Shown here: positions 45,153 through 56,768 of the stretch, piece after piece
How positions within the stretch are numbered: position 1 is the first letter of the stretch
Layout of the letters: each line of letters opens with the position of its first letter
Assembly: GCA_000827265.1 (NCBI GenBank)
Contig: KN834791.1
Location: forward strand, 159,445-223,444
Origin: Collybiopsis luxurians FD-317 M1
Lineage: Eukaryota; Basidiomycota; Agaricomycetes; Agaricales; Omphalotaceae
Length of the DNA stretch: 64,000 bases
Reading direction: 5' to 3'
Position numbers and translations under genes: made by a program
The notes under the pieces: generated by a model
The model's input: the letters and a program-made list of their open reading frames with translations, nothing else
Database searches by the model: none
Told to the model about the DNA's origin: nothing

Positions 45153-46825
45153 CTAGCAATTTACAACATACATCAGCATACGCAAACCGGAGGAAGGAAG
45201 CCATCCTGCAAGAGACAGTCTTTGAGATGGATCATAGCATTGGAGCCTCTCAGAGAACTGAATCAAGGATTGGATCCACACTAGATGAGGTTCAGTCCTC
45301 TCTGCGGTTCCCGCCATTTCTCCGAACACAACACCGCATGCGTATTGATCAACTTGAAACCCATTGTATGCACGCCTTTCCTTGAGTTCTGATCAAACGA
45401 AAATCCTATGTCCAGAAGTGTAAGACAGCAAAAAAAAAAAAAAAAAACGACGAACCTGGTGCCATCCAGAAATCAGAGCCTCGCCATCCAGAATTGATCT
45501 GCTCTTGCTCGTCCTTGAAAGAGAGTGCCAAGTCGAAATCAATGATCAGCAGCTTGAAGGAGGAATTGAAAACGAGATTGTCAGGTTTAATGTCCATATG
45601 GGCAATCCCGTTAGCGTGCAGATATTGAACACCGCGAACCAAGTCATGACTCATGAAATAAAATTGGGCGGCCGATCGCGTCTTGTTCGTGAGTAGGTTC
45701 GTGAGGACAGTGTACGCTGGAAGAAGAGCGCACGCGAAGCTATCAAATTCGAAAATTTTCCTTGGGGTGATGATGTTGGAATGACGCAGTCCCTTCAAAA
45801 AAAAGTGCATTTCGGGTGCTGATTTTCGACCGTATTTGACGATATACGAATAACGACTCTTCTTTGCATGGAGCAGGGGTTTTCCGTCATGCTGTAAATT
45901 ACTTAGAATGAGAGTATGAGCATTGAGACTGAAAGCGGCACACCTGTTTGAACTCAGCAAAGTAACCATGCTTTTGAAGTTCTTGAACCACCTCATCCTT
46001 TAAGGATGACCCGTCCAACTGTCTTGCGCGTTTCCGTTGTGCACCTTCCGAGTCCGCAGGCCATTTTACACCGCCTCCTGCGCCACTGGATCTGTTCCTG
46101 TTTGTGCTTCTACTACCGCTCGTTCGGGAGCTTCCGCCACCACGACCACCCGCGCCTCTGGAACCACCCGCGCCACCGTCGCCATTTCCACCTTCCGAAA
46201 CACTTCCGTCCTCAGATTGGGCCTTCTGCTTACCCTTCTTCTTCCTCTTGCTTTTCCTGTGAACGTCTGGCTCATTATTTTCGGCACTCTCGTCGTTATT
46301 TCCCATTTTTCGCTTGTCTGCCACTTCCGGGTTCAATGACGTTCCAGGCTGAGTAGCAGGATCCGGAGGTCGACGAGGTAGGCGAAAAACGGATGGCGTT
46401 ACCGCCGCTGAGGAAGATGAGGTAGATTGAGCGAGAGGAGGTGGTGGCATCAATGCTGAAGAGGGAGATTGTGCTGGGTAAATACCGGGAGCTGGTGGCG
46501 TATCTGTGGTTGGGATGGCAAGCAGAAAGGATGCGGGAGAGGTAGTCATTCCAGAATGGAGCAGGGACATCGTGGCTAGAGCCTCTGCTGAAAACAGCGG
46601 TTCGGAGGGTTTTTCGTTTTCCGCGACAAAGAGCAGATTAAGGAGAGATGGGTCTGAGACATCGTAGATATGGCTCTGTATAGGGAAATGGGCTAGCGAG
46701 TCTTCATTCAACTTCCTGCGCAAATCGGAAACTCCCATCGGGGGATATGCAAAAGGAACTGCATAGATAGGGTATCCACCAGCTGAGTAGCAATAAACGG
46801 TGACGACTTCCGAATGGCTAGACAT
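45153..46825 (-). CDS. Atypical protein kinase with long low-complexity N-terminal region
   Basis: Exon 1 (46825 to about 45945) encodes an N-terminal segment (VVTVYCYSAGGYPIYAVPFA), then Ser/Pro-rich and Gly-rich stretches with a basic nuclear-localisation-like run (RKSKRKKKGKQKAQ) and ELQKHGYFAEFKQ. The kinase part follows in exon 2: KPLLHAKKSRYSYIVKYG, EMHFFLKGLRHSNII, HANGIAHMDIKPDN and LLIIDFDLALSF. The HRD motif is HMD and the DFG motif is DFD, a divergence common in basidiomycete kinases. Exon 2 ends WRGSDFWMAP. The intron 45389-45455 contains 18 T (A on the + strand, 45430-45447). Exon 3 resumes ELKERRAYNGFQVDQYACG with a C-lobe ending YDPSQRLSLAGWL, stop at 45153. Whether it is catalytically active is uncertain because of the DFD motif. 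Confidence 0.72.
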
Positions 46826-47132
46826 GTTGGTTGGTGGTGGTGTTGTTGAAAAGAAAGTGTTCAGGTGCGAGGTTGAGCGTTAAACACTGGAGAGAGAGAG
46901 AGAGATTTAACTATACGGCCGCAGGCCACCATGTTATTGAGTGTACATGGATTACCAAAGTAACATCGTAATAATCTGGTATCGCTGCATCGTAACTGGG
47001 TAAGTAGAGGGGTTGCATCTCCTGGACGCGTACCTGCCGGGTGCCCAGTGTGATGGCCCACTTTGACACAAACTCGCTTTTCTGAGTCGCAAAAAGCTTC
47101 TTAATGCAATCTTTCAAGGCAAATGTCTACGC
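46826..47132. other. Spacer with an AG microsatellite
   Basis: Upstream of the kinase-like gene. An AG dinucleotide run of about 15 bases lies at 46890-46905. No gene. Confidence 0.4.
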
Positions 47133-49930
47133 TTATAGAGTATCGTATATATCCGACGGTGACGAGCTCAGTGCACTAGAAGATCGATGATGTTCCAACA
47201 TGCCCTGGGAAGACTGGTGTGGCTCCAGAACTTACAGGTTTGCAGGCTGTTCACGTCTTGTCCAGATCCGGACCACACCATCATGGCTTCCTGTTGCAAA
47301 CATTGCAGATATGAATGGGTTCTTTACTGCGGGGTTCCAGGCTATACAGGTGAGGTTCCCTCCAAACTCTTGAGCTTGGACATGGTGGATCATGGCGCCA
47401 GACTCTCGATCCCAGATGTAGATATTTCCGGCTGGGGAGAAAAATTAACCTTTTAACCTCCTGGTACGATATACATTGGTAGGATTACCTTCTCCCGCAC
47501 CAAGTACCAGTTCGTCGTTCTTCCCTCCAAAGCAACTGGGACCCGCAAAGTCGACCGATGACTCATGCATGTAGGTATGTCTTGAAAAGAGTGTCATCCA
47601 AACTGGCATTGAATAATTGATATTTCCTTACTGGAGAATTAGTCGAACCGTGTCTTCGATTGTTTCTAGCTTCCAAAGTTGCGGGGGTGTCTTTTGAGCA
47701 AGATAAGATGTCAATGGCACCTTGTTCTCATAGCTAACTAGTACTTCAAGACAATTTCGAGTATTCCGAGTCCTTGCCAAGGTTATATCGTTAAGCGCCG
47801 GGGTAGTGCTGATGGTGCTGTCAATATCGTGTTGCGCCATGAAACCGATTATTTGGTCACTTACCGTTCGATTTGCGAGGTTTCCATGTTGTACACTAAG
47901 AAGAAAGATTCACTGAACAATTCACCCCCGGCCAGGAAGCGTATGCCATCAGGTGTAATCGCCGCATTCTGTAACTTCATGCTTCCAAAATGATATTTCC
48001 TCAATTCCTGTTAGCAATTAGCTGCTTGCTGTTTGTAAAAGAAGACCACGTAAGTACCTCGCCCCCCAAATGCTGATAAATGACACAGTGCAAATCAGTA
48101 TAAGAATCAAACCAGAGATGTCTACGGCTTGCCAATTTAACGACATCACTTCCTTCGACGGATAAGAACGCTACGAGAAATCAGAATCGGTCTAGGCGAT
48201 GTATGTAGACGGATAGTGTTTACCTTCTCCATCTGGGAACCATGTAATAGATTCTACATGTGCTGGTCGATCGATAGTCCTTTGGAGTATACCGTCCTGA
48301 GCGGTGAACGACTGTAAGCTCAAAGAATATGACAGTAGCAGGTCAGGAGCTCACTTGCGTCCACACCTGAACACTACTACTAAGTTTGATGAGTAGAAGG
48401 TGACTTCTGGGAGACCTGTGCATATAGAAACCCCAGATGAGTGGAACCCAAAGAAATAAAAGAAATAATAGTATTTAACCATGCGACTTGTTGAACGGAT
48501 CCATTTGCGTGTGTTAATGTACAACGTTGAGCAATGGTGAGATTCTGTACCGTAGCTTGTGATGAGTATCGCAGAAACGCCAATAAATTTGAGAATATGA
48601 TTACTTGGACGCGGAAAATAATAGAAGTCCTATCCCAGCTGCATAAATTCGAACATCAAATACTGACCGACCAAAAGAATTTCCGAGAACATACTCTGAA
48701 GCAGCCAAAAACTTTCCATCGGGGGAAAATCGAAGATGGTTAATTAAGGTTTGATGAGGTTGCTCATTTTGAGTTGGCTGTAGGCTTTCAAGCTCTGGCA
48801 ATAACGTAGCCACCCTAGTCTGTTCGACAGCTTTCACTGCCGGGTCGATTAATCCGTCATCACTTTCCGATGGATACGAGGCTGATGAATTCGTCCTTTG
48901 ACGTTGAAGTGAATGCGCACCCCCAGGCTTAGTCATCACAGAGCTAATCCTGACCGCATGAGCATTTTGCCACTCTCGGTCTTCAGCAGAGGATTGGGTT
49001 GGGTTCATGGGGGTGTTCAGTGATTCATTTGACCTGTTTGGAGAAGCAGGGCCTACAGGTGGAGAGTTCACAGATGGAGATGACTGTCCTATTTCCGACG
49101 GCCATCCACGACTCATTGTCGAAGCGGAAATAGACATATCTTCTGTTGGCAAATTGACTGTAAGACCATTCTCGATGTTGCTTGTATTCGGTGGTACGTT
49201 AAATTCCTCTGTAGAAGCAGGATTCGCAGTTGGAGACACAGCTGGAGTATTTGCAGATGAGAAAGACAGTCCTGTCTCTGAAGGCCAACCACAGCTCATT
49301 ATAGAAGCAGAACTAGACATTTCTTCTACTTGTGTATTGACTGGGAGGTTGTTATCGACGACATCCCTGGTGTTTAAGGGCGCGCTCAACCCCTTTGGAG
49401 AACCGGGATTAGTCGGAGACACAGCCTGAGAATTCGTAGATGAGAAGGACAATCCTGTTTCCGAAGGCTAACCACGGCTCATTATAGAACCAGAAATAGA
49501 CATCTCTTCTGCTTGCGTATTGACTGGGAGGTTGTTCTCGACGACATCCCTTGTGTTTAGGGGCGCGTTCAATCCTTTTGGAGAAGCAGGACCTGTAGGT
49601 GGAAATGCAGCCGGAGGATGTACGGACGAGGATGAGAGTCCTACCTCCGAAGGCCACCGACGAGTTCTCGTCAAAGCAAAAATGGACATATTTCCTGTTG
49701 GCATGTTGACCGGGAGACCGTTCTCGACGTAGCTATCCATTTCTACATCTATTGAACCGACCCTCTTGGCGATGGATTTGAGCTTGGTACTCGCTCTTGG
49801 GATGCGCCGCGATAGCCATCCCCGAGACCAGCGTAAACCTTGCCTTACAAAAGCAATAACACGAAGTTGCAAAAATCTTTCACTCAACTCAATGAGGACA
49901 TCTTCCCTCTTTTTTGATCGGCTTTTAGTT
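47133..49930 (-). pseudogene. WD40 protein gene interrupted by a nonsense codon
   Basis: A WD40 protein related to WDR26/GID7-like propellers. The N-terminal frame reads REDVLIELSERFLQLRVIAF, then four repeats of about 60 residues (separate entry), then WD blades: INHLRFSPDGKFLAAS joined across an intron to SWDRTSIIFRV, LTHANGSVQQVAW, SHLLLIKLSSSVQVWTQ, ESITWFPDGEG, YHFGSMKLQNAAITPDGIRF, LTCIAWNPAV and MFATGSHDGVVRIWT. The end near 47133 is uncertain. Two defects are visible: TAG at 49468-49470 stands where the other repeat copies have a Trp codon, and no in-frame Met is found upstream before the junction with the opposite gene at about 49935. Most introns and the remaining frame look intact, so the damage is recent. 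Confidence 0.6.
49000..49735 (-). repeat. Four ~180-190-bp coding tandem repeats
   Basis: Four units share the pattern: Met-Ser-Ile-like start, then WPSExG (WPSEVG, *PSETG, WPSETG, WPSEIG), SSSS or FSSxN, then P.SP or P.N, NTR/NTS, and NLPVNTQ.EEMS. Anchor points on the + strand (TCGACG-like) lie near 49173, 49353, 49535 and 49724, a period of 180-189 bp. The second unit carries the nonsense codon. Confidence 0.75.
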
Positions 49931-49944
49931 GATTGTCAACTCAG

Positions 49945-50964
49945 GAATTGGGGAATTGCAATTTCGGCACTATGAAATTGCAAAACGTAGCCGTCACGCC
50001 CGATGGTGTGCGTCTGCTGGGTGTAGGACCTTTGCTCAAGTCGCCAGATGGACTTGAGTCTAGTAGATCGAGGGTAGAAAAACGGCTTACTGGTGAGTAC
50101 ATCACGAAAAAAACCAATCATTCTTTACTGACAGCTTATGATCCCAGTGTATAATATGGAAACTTCGGAAATGGAACAGTAAGTGACAAACCCACCGATT
50201 TATTTAGATCAGAATGACACTGGCAGCTTCATTAGCACTACCCCTCCGCTTAACGATGTAAAGGATATCACCTTGGCAAAGAATACCCGTAATGGTCTTG
50301 TAGCGCTAGTTAGCTATGAGAATAAGGTGTGCATTCCTGCATTCGTGAGTTGAATTAATACCCAATCTGTTCAAAAGGCACCTCCGCAACTTTGGAAGCT
50401 AGAAATAATCAAAAGAAATAATAAAGACACAGCTCGACTGACCCTTCGGTAAAGAAAAATGTTGATTATCGGACACTGACTTTGATGTTGACCCTTTTTC
50501 CAAGACATACCTACATACCTAAGTCACCGGTCGACTTCGCGGGCTCCAGTTACTTTGGAGGTAAAAGTGACGAATTGGTTCTGCGCGCTGGAAAAGGTAA
50601 TGGGTCCCTCACACATGCATATGCGCTAGGAGGCTCATGTGGGTTTTTAAAATTTTTTCTTACAGCCGGGGGTATCCACATCTGGGATCAAGAATCGGGC
50701 GCACTGCTTCACCATGTCCGAGCCCAGGATCTTGGAGGGGACCTGACCTGTATAGCCTGGAACCACGCAGTAGATAACCCTTTTATGTTTGCGACGGGAA
50801 GCCATGATGGTGCGGTCCGAGTCTGGACAAGACCGGAACAATCTGAAAAAGCGGGATTGGATATGGATGATCTACAACGCACAGAGAGTTCCCTGGGATT
50901 CAAGTCATCGTTTGCGAGCAGTAGCGAAACTTTGAGATCCAGAGCGTCGTTGCCCCGCGTTTAG
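49945..50964 (+). CDS. Partial inverted copy of the WD40 gene (3' half)
   Basis: Homologous to the 3' half of the WD40 gene on the opposite strand, starting exactly at one of its exons: ELGNCNFGTMKLQNVAVTPD here against ELRKYHFGSMKLQNAAITPD there. It continues VYNMETSEMEH, DITLAKNTRNGLVALVSYEN, APPQLWKLEIIK, SPVDFAGSSYFGGKSDELVL, GGIHIWDQESGALLHHVRAQ, LTCIAWNHAVDNPFMFATGS and HDGAVRVWTRPEQ. A Ser-rich tail stops at 50962-50964. The introns are retained and no stop or frameshift was found. The 5' half (disordered region, repeats, first blades) is missing; a Met at about 49972 could start a shortened product. Whether it is expressed is unknown. Confidence 0.65.
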
Positions 50965-52330
50965 GCCTAAATTCAATTATTTACGATTGTCAGTGTGTAT
51001 CGCAGTCTGCTTACTGGAGACTATATCCACACGTTCTTGAATGTATACCTTCTTAAATGTATACCGTTCCTGTCTATGAAACCGAAAAGTCTGTATCGAT
51101 AAAGGTGAGAAAGAATGGCGAACACTGTGTTGCAATCGATATCGAGAAAGATGGAGATCTGAGCAAGCAACTTTCAATGGGAATATTCGAGTCACCAGCA
51201 CGCTATAGATTCCAAGTCAACCTTTGACGACGAAATGGGTGTTTCTTACCAGTAGAAGCAGGTCCTTGCTACTGTCAGTTCTGTTGGGCAGTCTTTTTAA
51301 CCGAAATGAGTGCTCAGTCAGTGGAAAAAAAGTTCCAAGGCTCAAGCACATTGAAGATCGCAGATAACATTGAAAAAAAGAAAAACCCTGTCAAAGGTAA
51401 AATGTGGGGACATTGTTCTGCATGCCTTAGGCTACGTATACGTAGAGCCAGCTGAAAGAAACGGGAAATGCCAGAATCGAATAGCCGGTCTTGTTATTTT
51501 GGTTCCGCCGTCTACCCTTTTTCCACACCACCATCACCTGCGACCGCTTTTCACTTACGACTGCTCTTCACCGTCACCTGCGAATTCTTTTTATCGCATC
51601 AACACCACCTAACGCATTCGCTTATTTTATTCATTGGAAGTCCCAGGGTTTCACTTTATTTCTTCTTGCAAGCACAAGTCATCCACTTGAATACATTGCT
51701 CTGGCTCCTGGACTGGTTCCCTGCAGATCAAGGAGTCTAAGAGATGACGGAAGCGGTTGGAAAAATCATCGAGGTGATGCAAAGAGAGAGCTTGTTTGAG
51801 GAGTCGAAAGTTATGGGCAACTTTGCTAGCTTAATAACTTGCGGGCGAGATGAGCAGTCGTCTGCCGTTCATCACCGGGCTATCGAGGAGCGGTGCGTAC
51901 AGATGCATACCTACCTTCCCTGACCGCTATCACATCGTTGATAGTGTCCTTGCCACTGGAGCAACTATTTCTGGTCCCTGGCATCCATAATGGATGGCTC
52001 TGCTTCTGACTCAACTATAGCAGCTTCTGCGATTTGTAGTATTCATTTGCTCACCCGAAAGCTTTGGAGTTGTGGATCTTTCTTGTCAGACTCTTCAGGT
52101 CTTCCGGTACTTCCTCTGCTTCACCACAGTTCGCAGGCTCCCAGTGCTGGCACGGAGGCCCTGGTGAGACATTTACAAAGACAAAGAGTGCGGGCTCCTG
52201 GATGTACATCACGCCTACCGTTGTCGGGTATTTCTCTAATCAAGTCACTTTCAGTTTGCCTTGAGCTCTGGGTCGATGCCAATCACTCTCATCATGTCGT
52301 TGGGAATGGGATGTTGCCTATTTTCTTTCC
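50965..52330. other. Poorly coding region
   Basis: About 1.4 kb. A + strand segment at 51744-51890 (TEAVGKIIEVMQRESLFEES, MGNFASLITCGRDE) reads like protein but no connected exon was found. Other frames are short and biased. Confidence 0.35.
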
Positions 52331-52640
52331 TCAGGCTGCGAGCTCGGTGTTGGAATCCAGAAGATTTTCGTGTTGAAATCTCAGCCTTTTTGTCAGAACC
52401 TTGATTCTGTTCTCTTTCTTCATGTTGGAGGTCAGCTGGTGTTTTCCCTTTCCTCCGGCAGGCGAGCTCGGTGTTGTAATCCAGAAAGATTTCTGTGTTG
52501 AAATCTCAGTCTTTTTGTCAGAACCTTGATTTTGTTCTTCAGTCCGTATATTCCCTTTCCTCAGGCATAGAGCCCGGTAATGGGGTTTGGGAGTTTTTCG
52601 CCTTGGAACAGCCTCTGGTCGGAACCTCAAGTCTTGATTT
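52331..52640 (+). repeat. ~124-bp imperfect tandem repeat
   Basis: Two close copies begin near 52331 and 52455 and share CGAGCTCGGTGTTG, AATCCAGAA, GTGTTGAAATCTCAG and TTTTTGTCAGAACCTTGATT in order; GAGCTCGG recurs 124 bp apart. A third, degenerate copy starts near 52561. No gene is supported inside it. Confidence 0.75.
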
Positions 52641-53391
52641 GTTGGTCCTTTTGACATTGGAGTTCAGTCTTCAGTCTGTGGTTTTAGAGCGGAAAAGGGT
52701 CTTTGCCTCTCCGTCTAGGTAAGTCCTCCGATGGAAGAGCTGGGTGCATGGGGGTTGAGGGTTGCGCAATCATTGGTCACGTGAAGGATGAGTCACTTTG
52801 ACTCTCGACGTTCCCAGCGATATTTGGTCCCAGTGTACTCCATCGAGGCATCATACAACGTTCATCTGGCTTCACGCAATTCTTGGGGTGCCTCAAGTCC
52901 GTTATACCACTTGGCCGCTGTTGACCATTCTACCTACGTACCCAATCTTGAAAACTGTGGTTGAATTGTGGCATTTGTTTACCGCTACTGAGATGCTGCC
53001 TCGAAGAATAGATCCGTGAGTGTGCAACTTGCACAATACCGGGTAAATTTTGTGTGGGCTCTTGATGGAGAGTTTATGGAAGCTTATAGGTGTGTATGCC
53101 CCGCGTGGTCGATTTAAATGAAAGATTGACGAAAAATTTGCATTGGTAAAGGTTATGGTTGAAGATCAGAAGCAAAACGAAGACGCGGTGCCACGGTCTC
53201 AGTTCCGAATGTCTCAAAACTCGCCTACACAGCAGATATATGCTCTGGCTTGGAAATAGTGTTTTTGTACCGTCCAATTTCCTTGACGAAGCGTAACTCG
53301 GCATGTTCAATATAGACGTCCCTGCATGTTTTTCTCTCTTCATTCCAGACTATCACTGTTTAGCTTCCCCTTGCATTCCTCCGTCTCATCC
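52641..53391. other. Spacer, one ambiguous open frame
   Basis: A frame at 52798-53019 (TLDVPSDIWSQCTPSRH, GVPQVRYTTWPLLTILPTYP) is open and slightly protein-like, with an opening that recalls an F-box helix, but it lacks connected exons. Otherwise nothing is seen. Confidence 0.3.
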
Positions 53392-53796
53392 ATGAAGTGC
53401 GTGGCGTCCCGACTTTTTTTTCCTTGGAGCTCACCATTATCATACTCTAGTCCTAGAAAATATCATCCATACGCTCATGCCCTGCGTCGTCGACGACGCG
53501 AAGAGGTCCTCAATGAGCTTCGGCTCGTCGAGACCATTGCGGTACAAGGACCTACCGCAGCTCTCACTCAACGTGCTGACTTGTTTCTGGTTTAGGAGGA
53601 GCGGGAAGAACGAGAAGTTGATCCTAAAAATGATTGCGACGATACCATTCACGCCATACTTGCTGTGCGCATCTCAAGTATTTTTCATCTTGTCTCCAGT
53701 GCTGACTGGTACCAGATGTTTGTCGTCCTCATCTGTTTGCGTGCCCTCAACGCCATCCTGATGGAGTTCATGATAACCTTGCTTGAGAAGATATAA
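53392..53796 (+). CDS. Possible small hypothetical protein
   Basis: Two exons join in phase. The first (Met at 53392) reads YHPYAHALRRRRREEVLNEL and ends LVETIA before a GTACAA donor. The second, after TTTAG, gives EEREEREVDPKND, HAILAVRISSIFHLVSSADW and FVVLICLRALNAILMEFMIT, stopping at 53794-53796. About 115 residues, basic then acidic, with one or two hydrophobic segments. The in-frame TAG at the acceptor argues that the intron is real. No family is recognised, and the gene could extend further on either side. Confidence 0.38.
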
Positions 53797-54511
53797 CCGT
53801 GAGCATTGCGCATTGACTGGCCGTTCATCCTTCTAATACATATCTGGCTCGCAGAAAATTGTTGCTTACAGCTAAAGAATGCCAGACACGTATTGTTAAT
53901 CCTGTACATAATCCTACTCTTACGTTTCCCCTGTGAATTTTTTTACGATAGTTACTTTTGGCCCCCTGTTGGTCCCATTATTTATAACTCAGGTTTCTTG
54001 CAACCATATAGTCGATCGACATCTATGCCTCCGGGTACCAGTTTTCGATACTTGGTTTGTGTCGGTTTCGCGACCTCCCAGTGGGAGGTTGGCGATCCCT
54101 ACATTTGCCACGGGAGGGATTGATTTCACGCCGACCCATCGAAGATCCTATTCAGTGAAACTTGAACGACATTCAGATAACGGCCTTCGCCGAGTCCAAT
54201 GGTACGTTACTTTGGTTTCAATCTGACCCTGAAGGCGTTGAACAGTCTATGGTTCAATCATTGATGAATTTGTCGTGGCGAACGATGCACGTTTCATGAG
54301 ACGATGTGCTCTCTTTACGAAATACAGGGACTTTATATAATTGTTGCTATCAATCTTGAATAGGCGAGTTGAGAGTTTCCGTGTCTGTACAGAAGGTATT
54401 CTACTGATACATTATGAGGAAGTGAAAAACGTTCCAAACAATACAGATACACATCAATCTATAACCAACTTTTCCCTCCTCCTCCGTCCCGAAAAACATA
54501 ATCAATGTCTA
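53797..54511. other. Spacer with an unassigned open segment
   Basis: A + strand frame at 53933-54226 (RPPSGRLAIPTFATGGIDF, RRSYSVKLERHSDNGLRRVQ) looks like coding sequence but no start or partner exon could be assigned. The rest is 3' flank of the GT90 gene. Confidence 0.3.
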
Positions 54512-56768
54512 TCAATGCAATAACGCATCCTGAGGAGCTGCTTGCTGCTTGGGCCGTTTGTTCAATTGTATTTCTCCCTCTCCACGATATGTCATTGCCT
54601 CCCTATTGAGGCTCATTACCCGGGCGTATTCTAGCATTAACCTGTTGTAAGACGTCAGAGAGAGCGCATATCGGAGCTGGTTCACGGCGTACCTATAAAA
54701 ATATGCAACTAAATCTTCTCGCCTCCAAAACTTTTTACTCCATTCTCTGCCTTGCAGAGCGATCTGCCTCGCAAGGTCTTCATGTGCGCCTTCGCCGTTG
54801 GGGTCTCCGCGGAAGAATATGAGGCTGTCGTACAGATCGGAGAGGTCGACTTGGACTGGAATGTAGTGCACCCATGGTGCGATGCGGTCTGCAAACCTAT
54901 GTAACGTGCCAGTCGGTGAGCGTTCGTGGGTGTGATTGGGATACGGAAGATTATAGTGTTTACCATTCTGGGTAAATAGATGATTTGAAAATCAGCGAGT
55001 TGGAGGTAATCAACCGCTTAAAGCGACCAGACCAGCCGTTTCCATCTACCTGGATAAAAAGTGAATAAGGTTGCTTCATGATGCATAATATCGAGAGATA
55101 CTCACATCAAGCACATACTTGTAATTCCCCGCTTCCTTCATATTCTGCATCCTCTTATACTCATAAATCTTCTTCATATGATTACACGTCGGCTCATCGC
55201 ACTGCGTAGGCTCCCTAACAAACGCAGCATCCATCATCGAAGGGTTAATCCTCGATTTCCTGGCCTTCTGCGGCTTGCCAATCGGACTATCCTCGTATCC
55301 AGGTTTGGGCGGGACGATAAACTCGATCGTCCCGTTCACCTCATTCGTCGTCCTCACAAGCAAATCCCTATGCGAATTCATCCACCTCGTCCGCTCACCA
55401 TGGAATATCCCCGTATTCGTACCCCGCCAGAGCAGCCTCTCGTCGTTCTTTTCCGAAAAATCAGGATCATCCGTACGGGGGAGGATGTCTTCGACCCACC
55501 CGTAAGGCGTGGGGATTCGGATGTTGTGGTGGAGGAATGTAGTGCAGGAAGCGAATTCGGGGATCATGGTGGGGTAAGGGTCAGGTCCTAGGTTGTGTGA
55601 GAGGAATTGACCGTGGGCCCAGAACAGATGTGGGTGTAGACAGGGATCCATTGATTGACGGTGATTGTGGATGAAGGTCTTTTTGGGTTTGGAGGGAGGA
55701 GGGCCGTCTAGGTCCATGTTGATTCTGCGGGCTGGAGAATCGGGGGCGCAGGATGAGCGCCATCCCAGACGGTGTCTCTCTGGAAGTTGATCTTTGCCTA
55801 TATCTGCACATGTAAAAAAAAACACCGTGTTATCAGACGCACTGGGGCAAAATGATATCACTGACAGGAATTTGTATCGGCTGCCTCCAGAAGGGTACTT
55901 TTGACCACATAATCCGTTACTAAATTAGGACCATCATGAGGAGTAAAGACCGCCCTGAAAGAAGGGAGAAAGTCTTCAACATCACGTAGGATGCCCATCA
56001 TATTTCTCGCCTGTACTATCAGCTGGTCGTACAGACCCTCTCGGAAGGAAGTTCGCAGTACATCGATTTTTCCCTCCGAGTTTTTCCCCAGAGTATATGT
56101 GTCTTCTTTGAACTCTCGTTCCTTTTGCAGTTCGATGAGATAAGAAGGTTCCAGCCCCCAGAACGGTTTCAAGTCGTGATATATTTGATCATACTCGTCG
56201 GGAAGCTGGACATCATGGGCCTGAACGTATTCCCACCTATAGAGGTCAAATTCAGCCCTGGACGTGGTTATGGGAAGCTAGAAGCAAGCAAAGATACATG
56301 TGTATCTATCGCCTATCCAATTTACGGCATGATAGTGTGAACAACATACCACTTGTCAAAACCTTTTGGAGGGTCCATCCGATATCTCCTTCTGTATTCC
56401 CCGATAGCTTCATCAAGTGAGGTGCTAGCTTTCCTCAGCTTCTCGCTCCACTCCCTTTCCGCTCGGTCCATGAGCTCGAAAATCGGATGCGAGCCCTGCG
56501 GATTGACTTGGACAAGTCCATCCTGGCGAAATACGTGTCTCCCGCGAGCCTTCTTCGGAGAACTTCCTTCAAACGCGTCCGGTGTCAAAGGTAATGGCTT
56601 CTCCACCACGACCGAGTCGCTATTCGCGCTGTCGGAGACGGTATTCAAAGAAAAAGAGAGTCTGAAAAAGAAGTAAGGGAGTTTGGCAAAGACAACCCAA
56701 ATGAGGACGCCTGCAATGACAACTCGCAGAAACTTGAAGGGTCGAGTCCGAGAGGACATTTGGGTCAT
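54512..56768 (-). CDS. Family 90 glycosyltransferase (CAP10-like)
   Basis: A type II membrane glycosyltransferase of the GT90 family, related to Cryptococcus Cap10, acting in the secretory pathway on surface glycans. The start at 56768 or 56756 is followed by a membrane anchor (VVIAGVLIWVVFAKLPYFFF), then FDKW joined to the next exon, LKPFWGLEPSYLIELQ, HPHLFWAHGQFLSHN, ERLLWRGTNTGIFHG and NYKYVLD. The last joins to VDGNGWSGRFKRLITSNSLI, FKSSIYPEW and APWVHYIPVQVDLSDLYDSL, the conserved nucleotide-sugar-binding core of this family. The C-terminus is YARVMSLNREAMTYR, stop at 54512-54514. About six exons, each joining in phase. Xylosyl or glucosyl transfer is possible; the donor and acceptor are not known. 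Confidence 0.88.

Noticed and set aside
45406..45460. Kinase apparently truncated at a poly-Phe stretch
   Set aside because: The Phe run is translation of the T tract in an intron. Splicing from 45455 to 45389 restores the frame, and a normal C-lobe follows.
46006..46356. Arg/His/Thr-rich + strand frames
   Set aside because: They are antisense to the Gly- and Ser-rich low-complexity part of the kinase-like gene.
52331..52657. Minus-strand 108-codon open frame
   Set aside because: It runs across the 124-bp tandem repeat and merely translates it; no independent coding evidence.
55178..55591. Arg-rich + strand frame of 137 codons
   Set aside because: It is antisense to the conserved GT90 exon.
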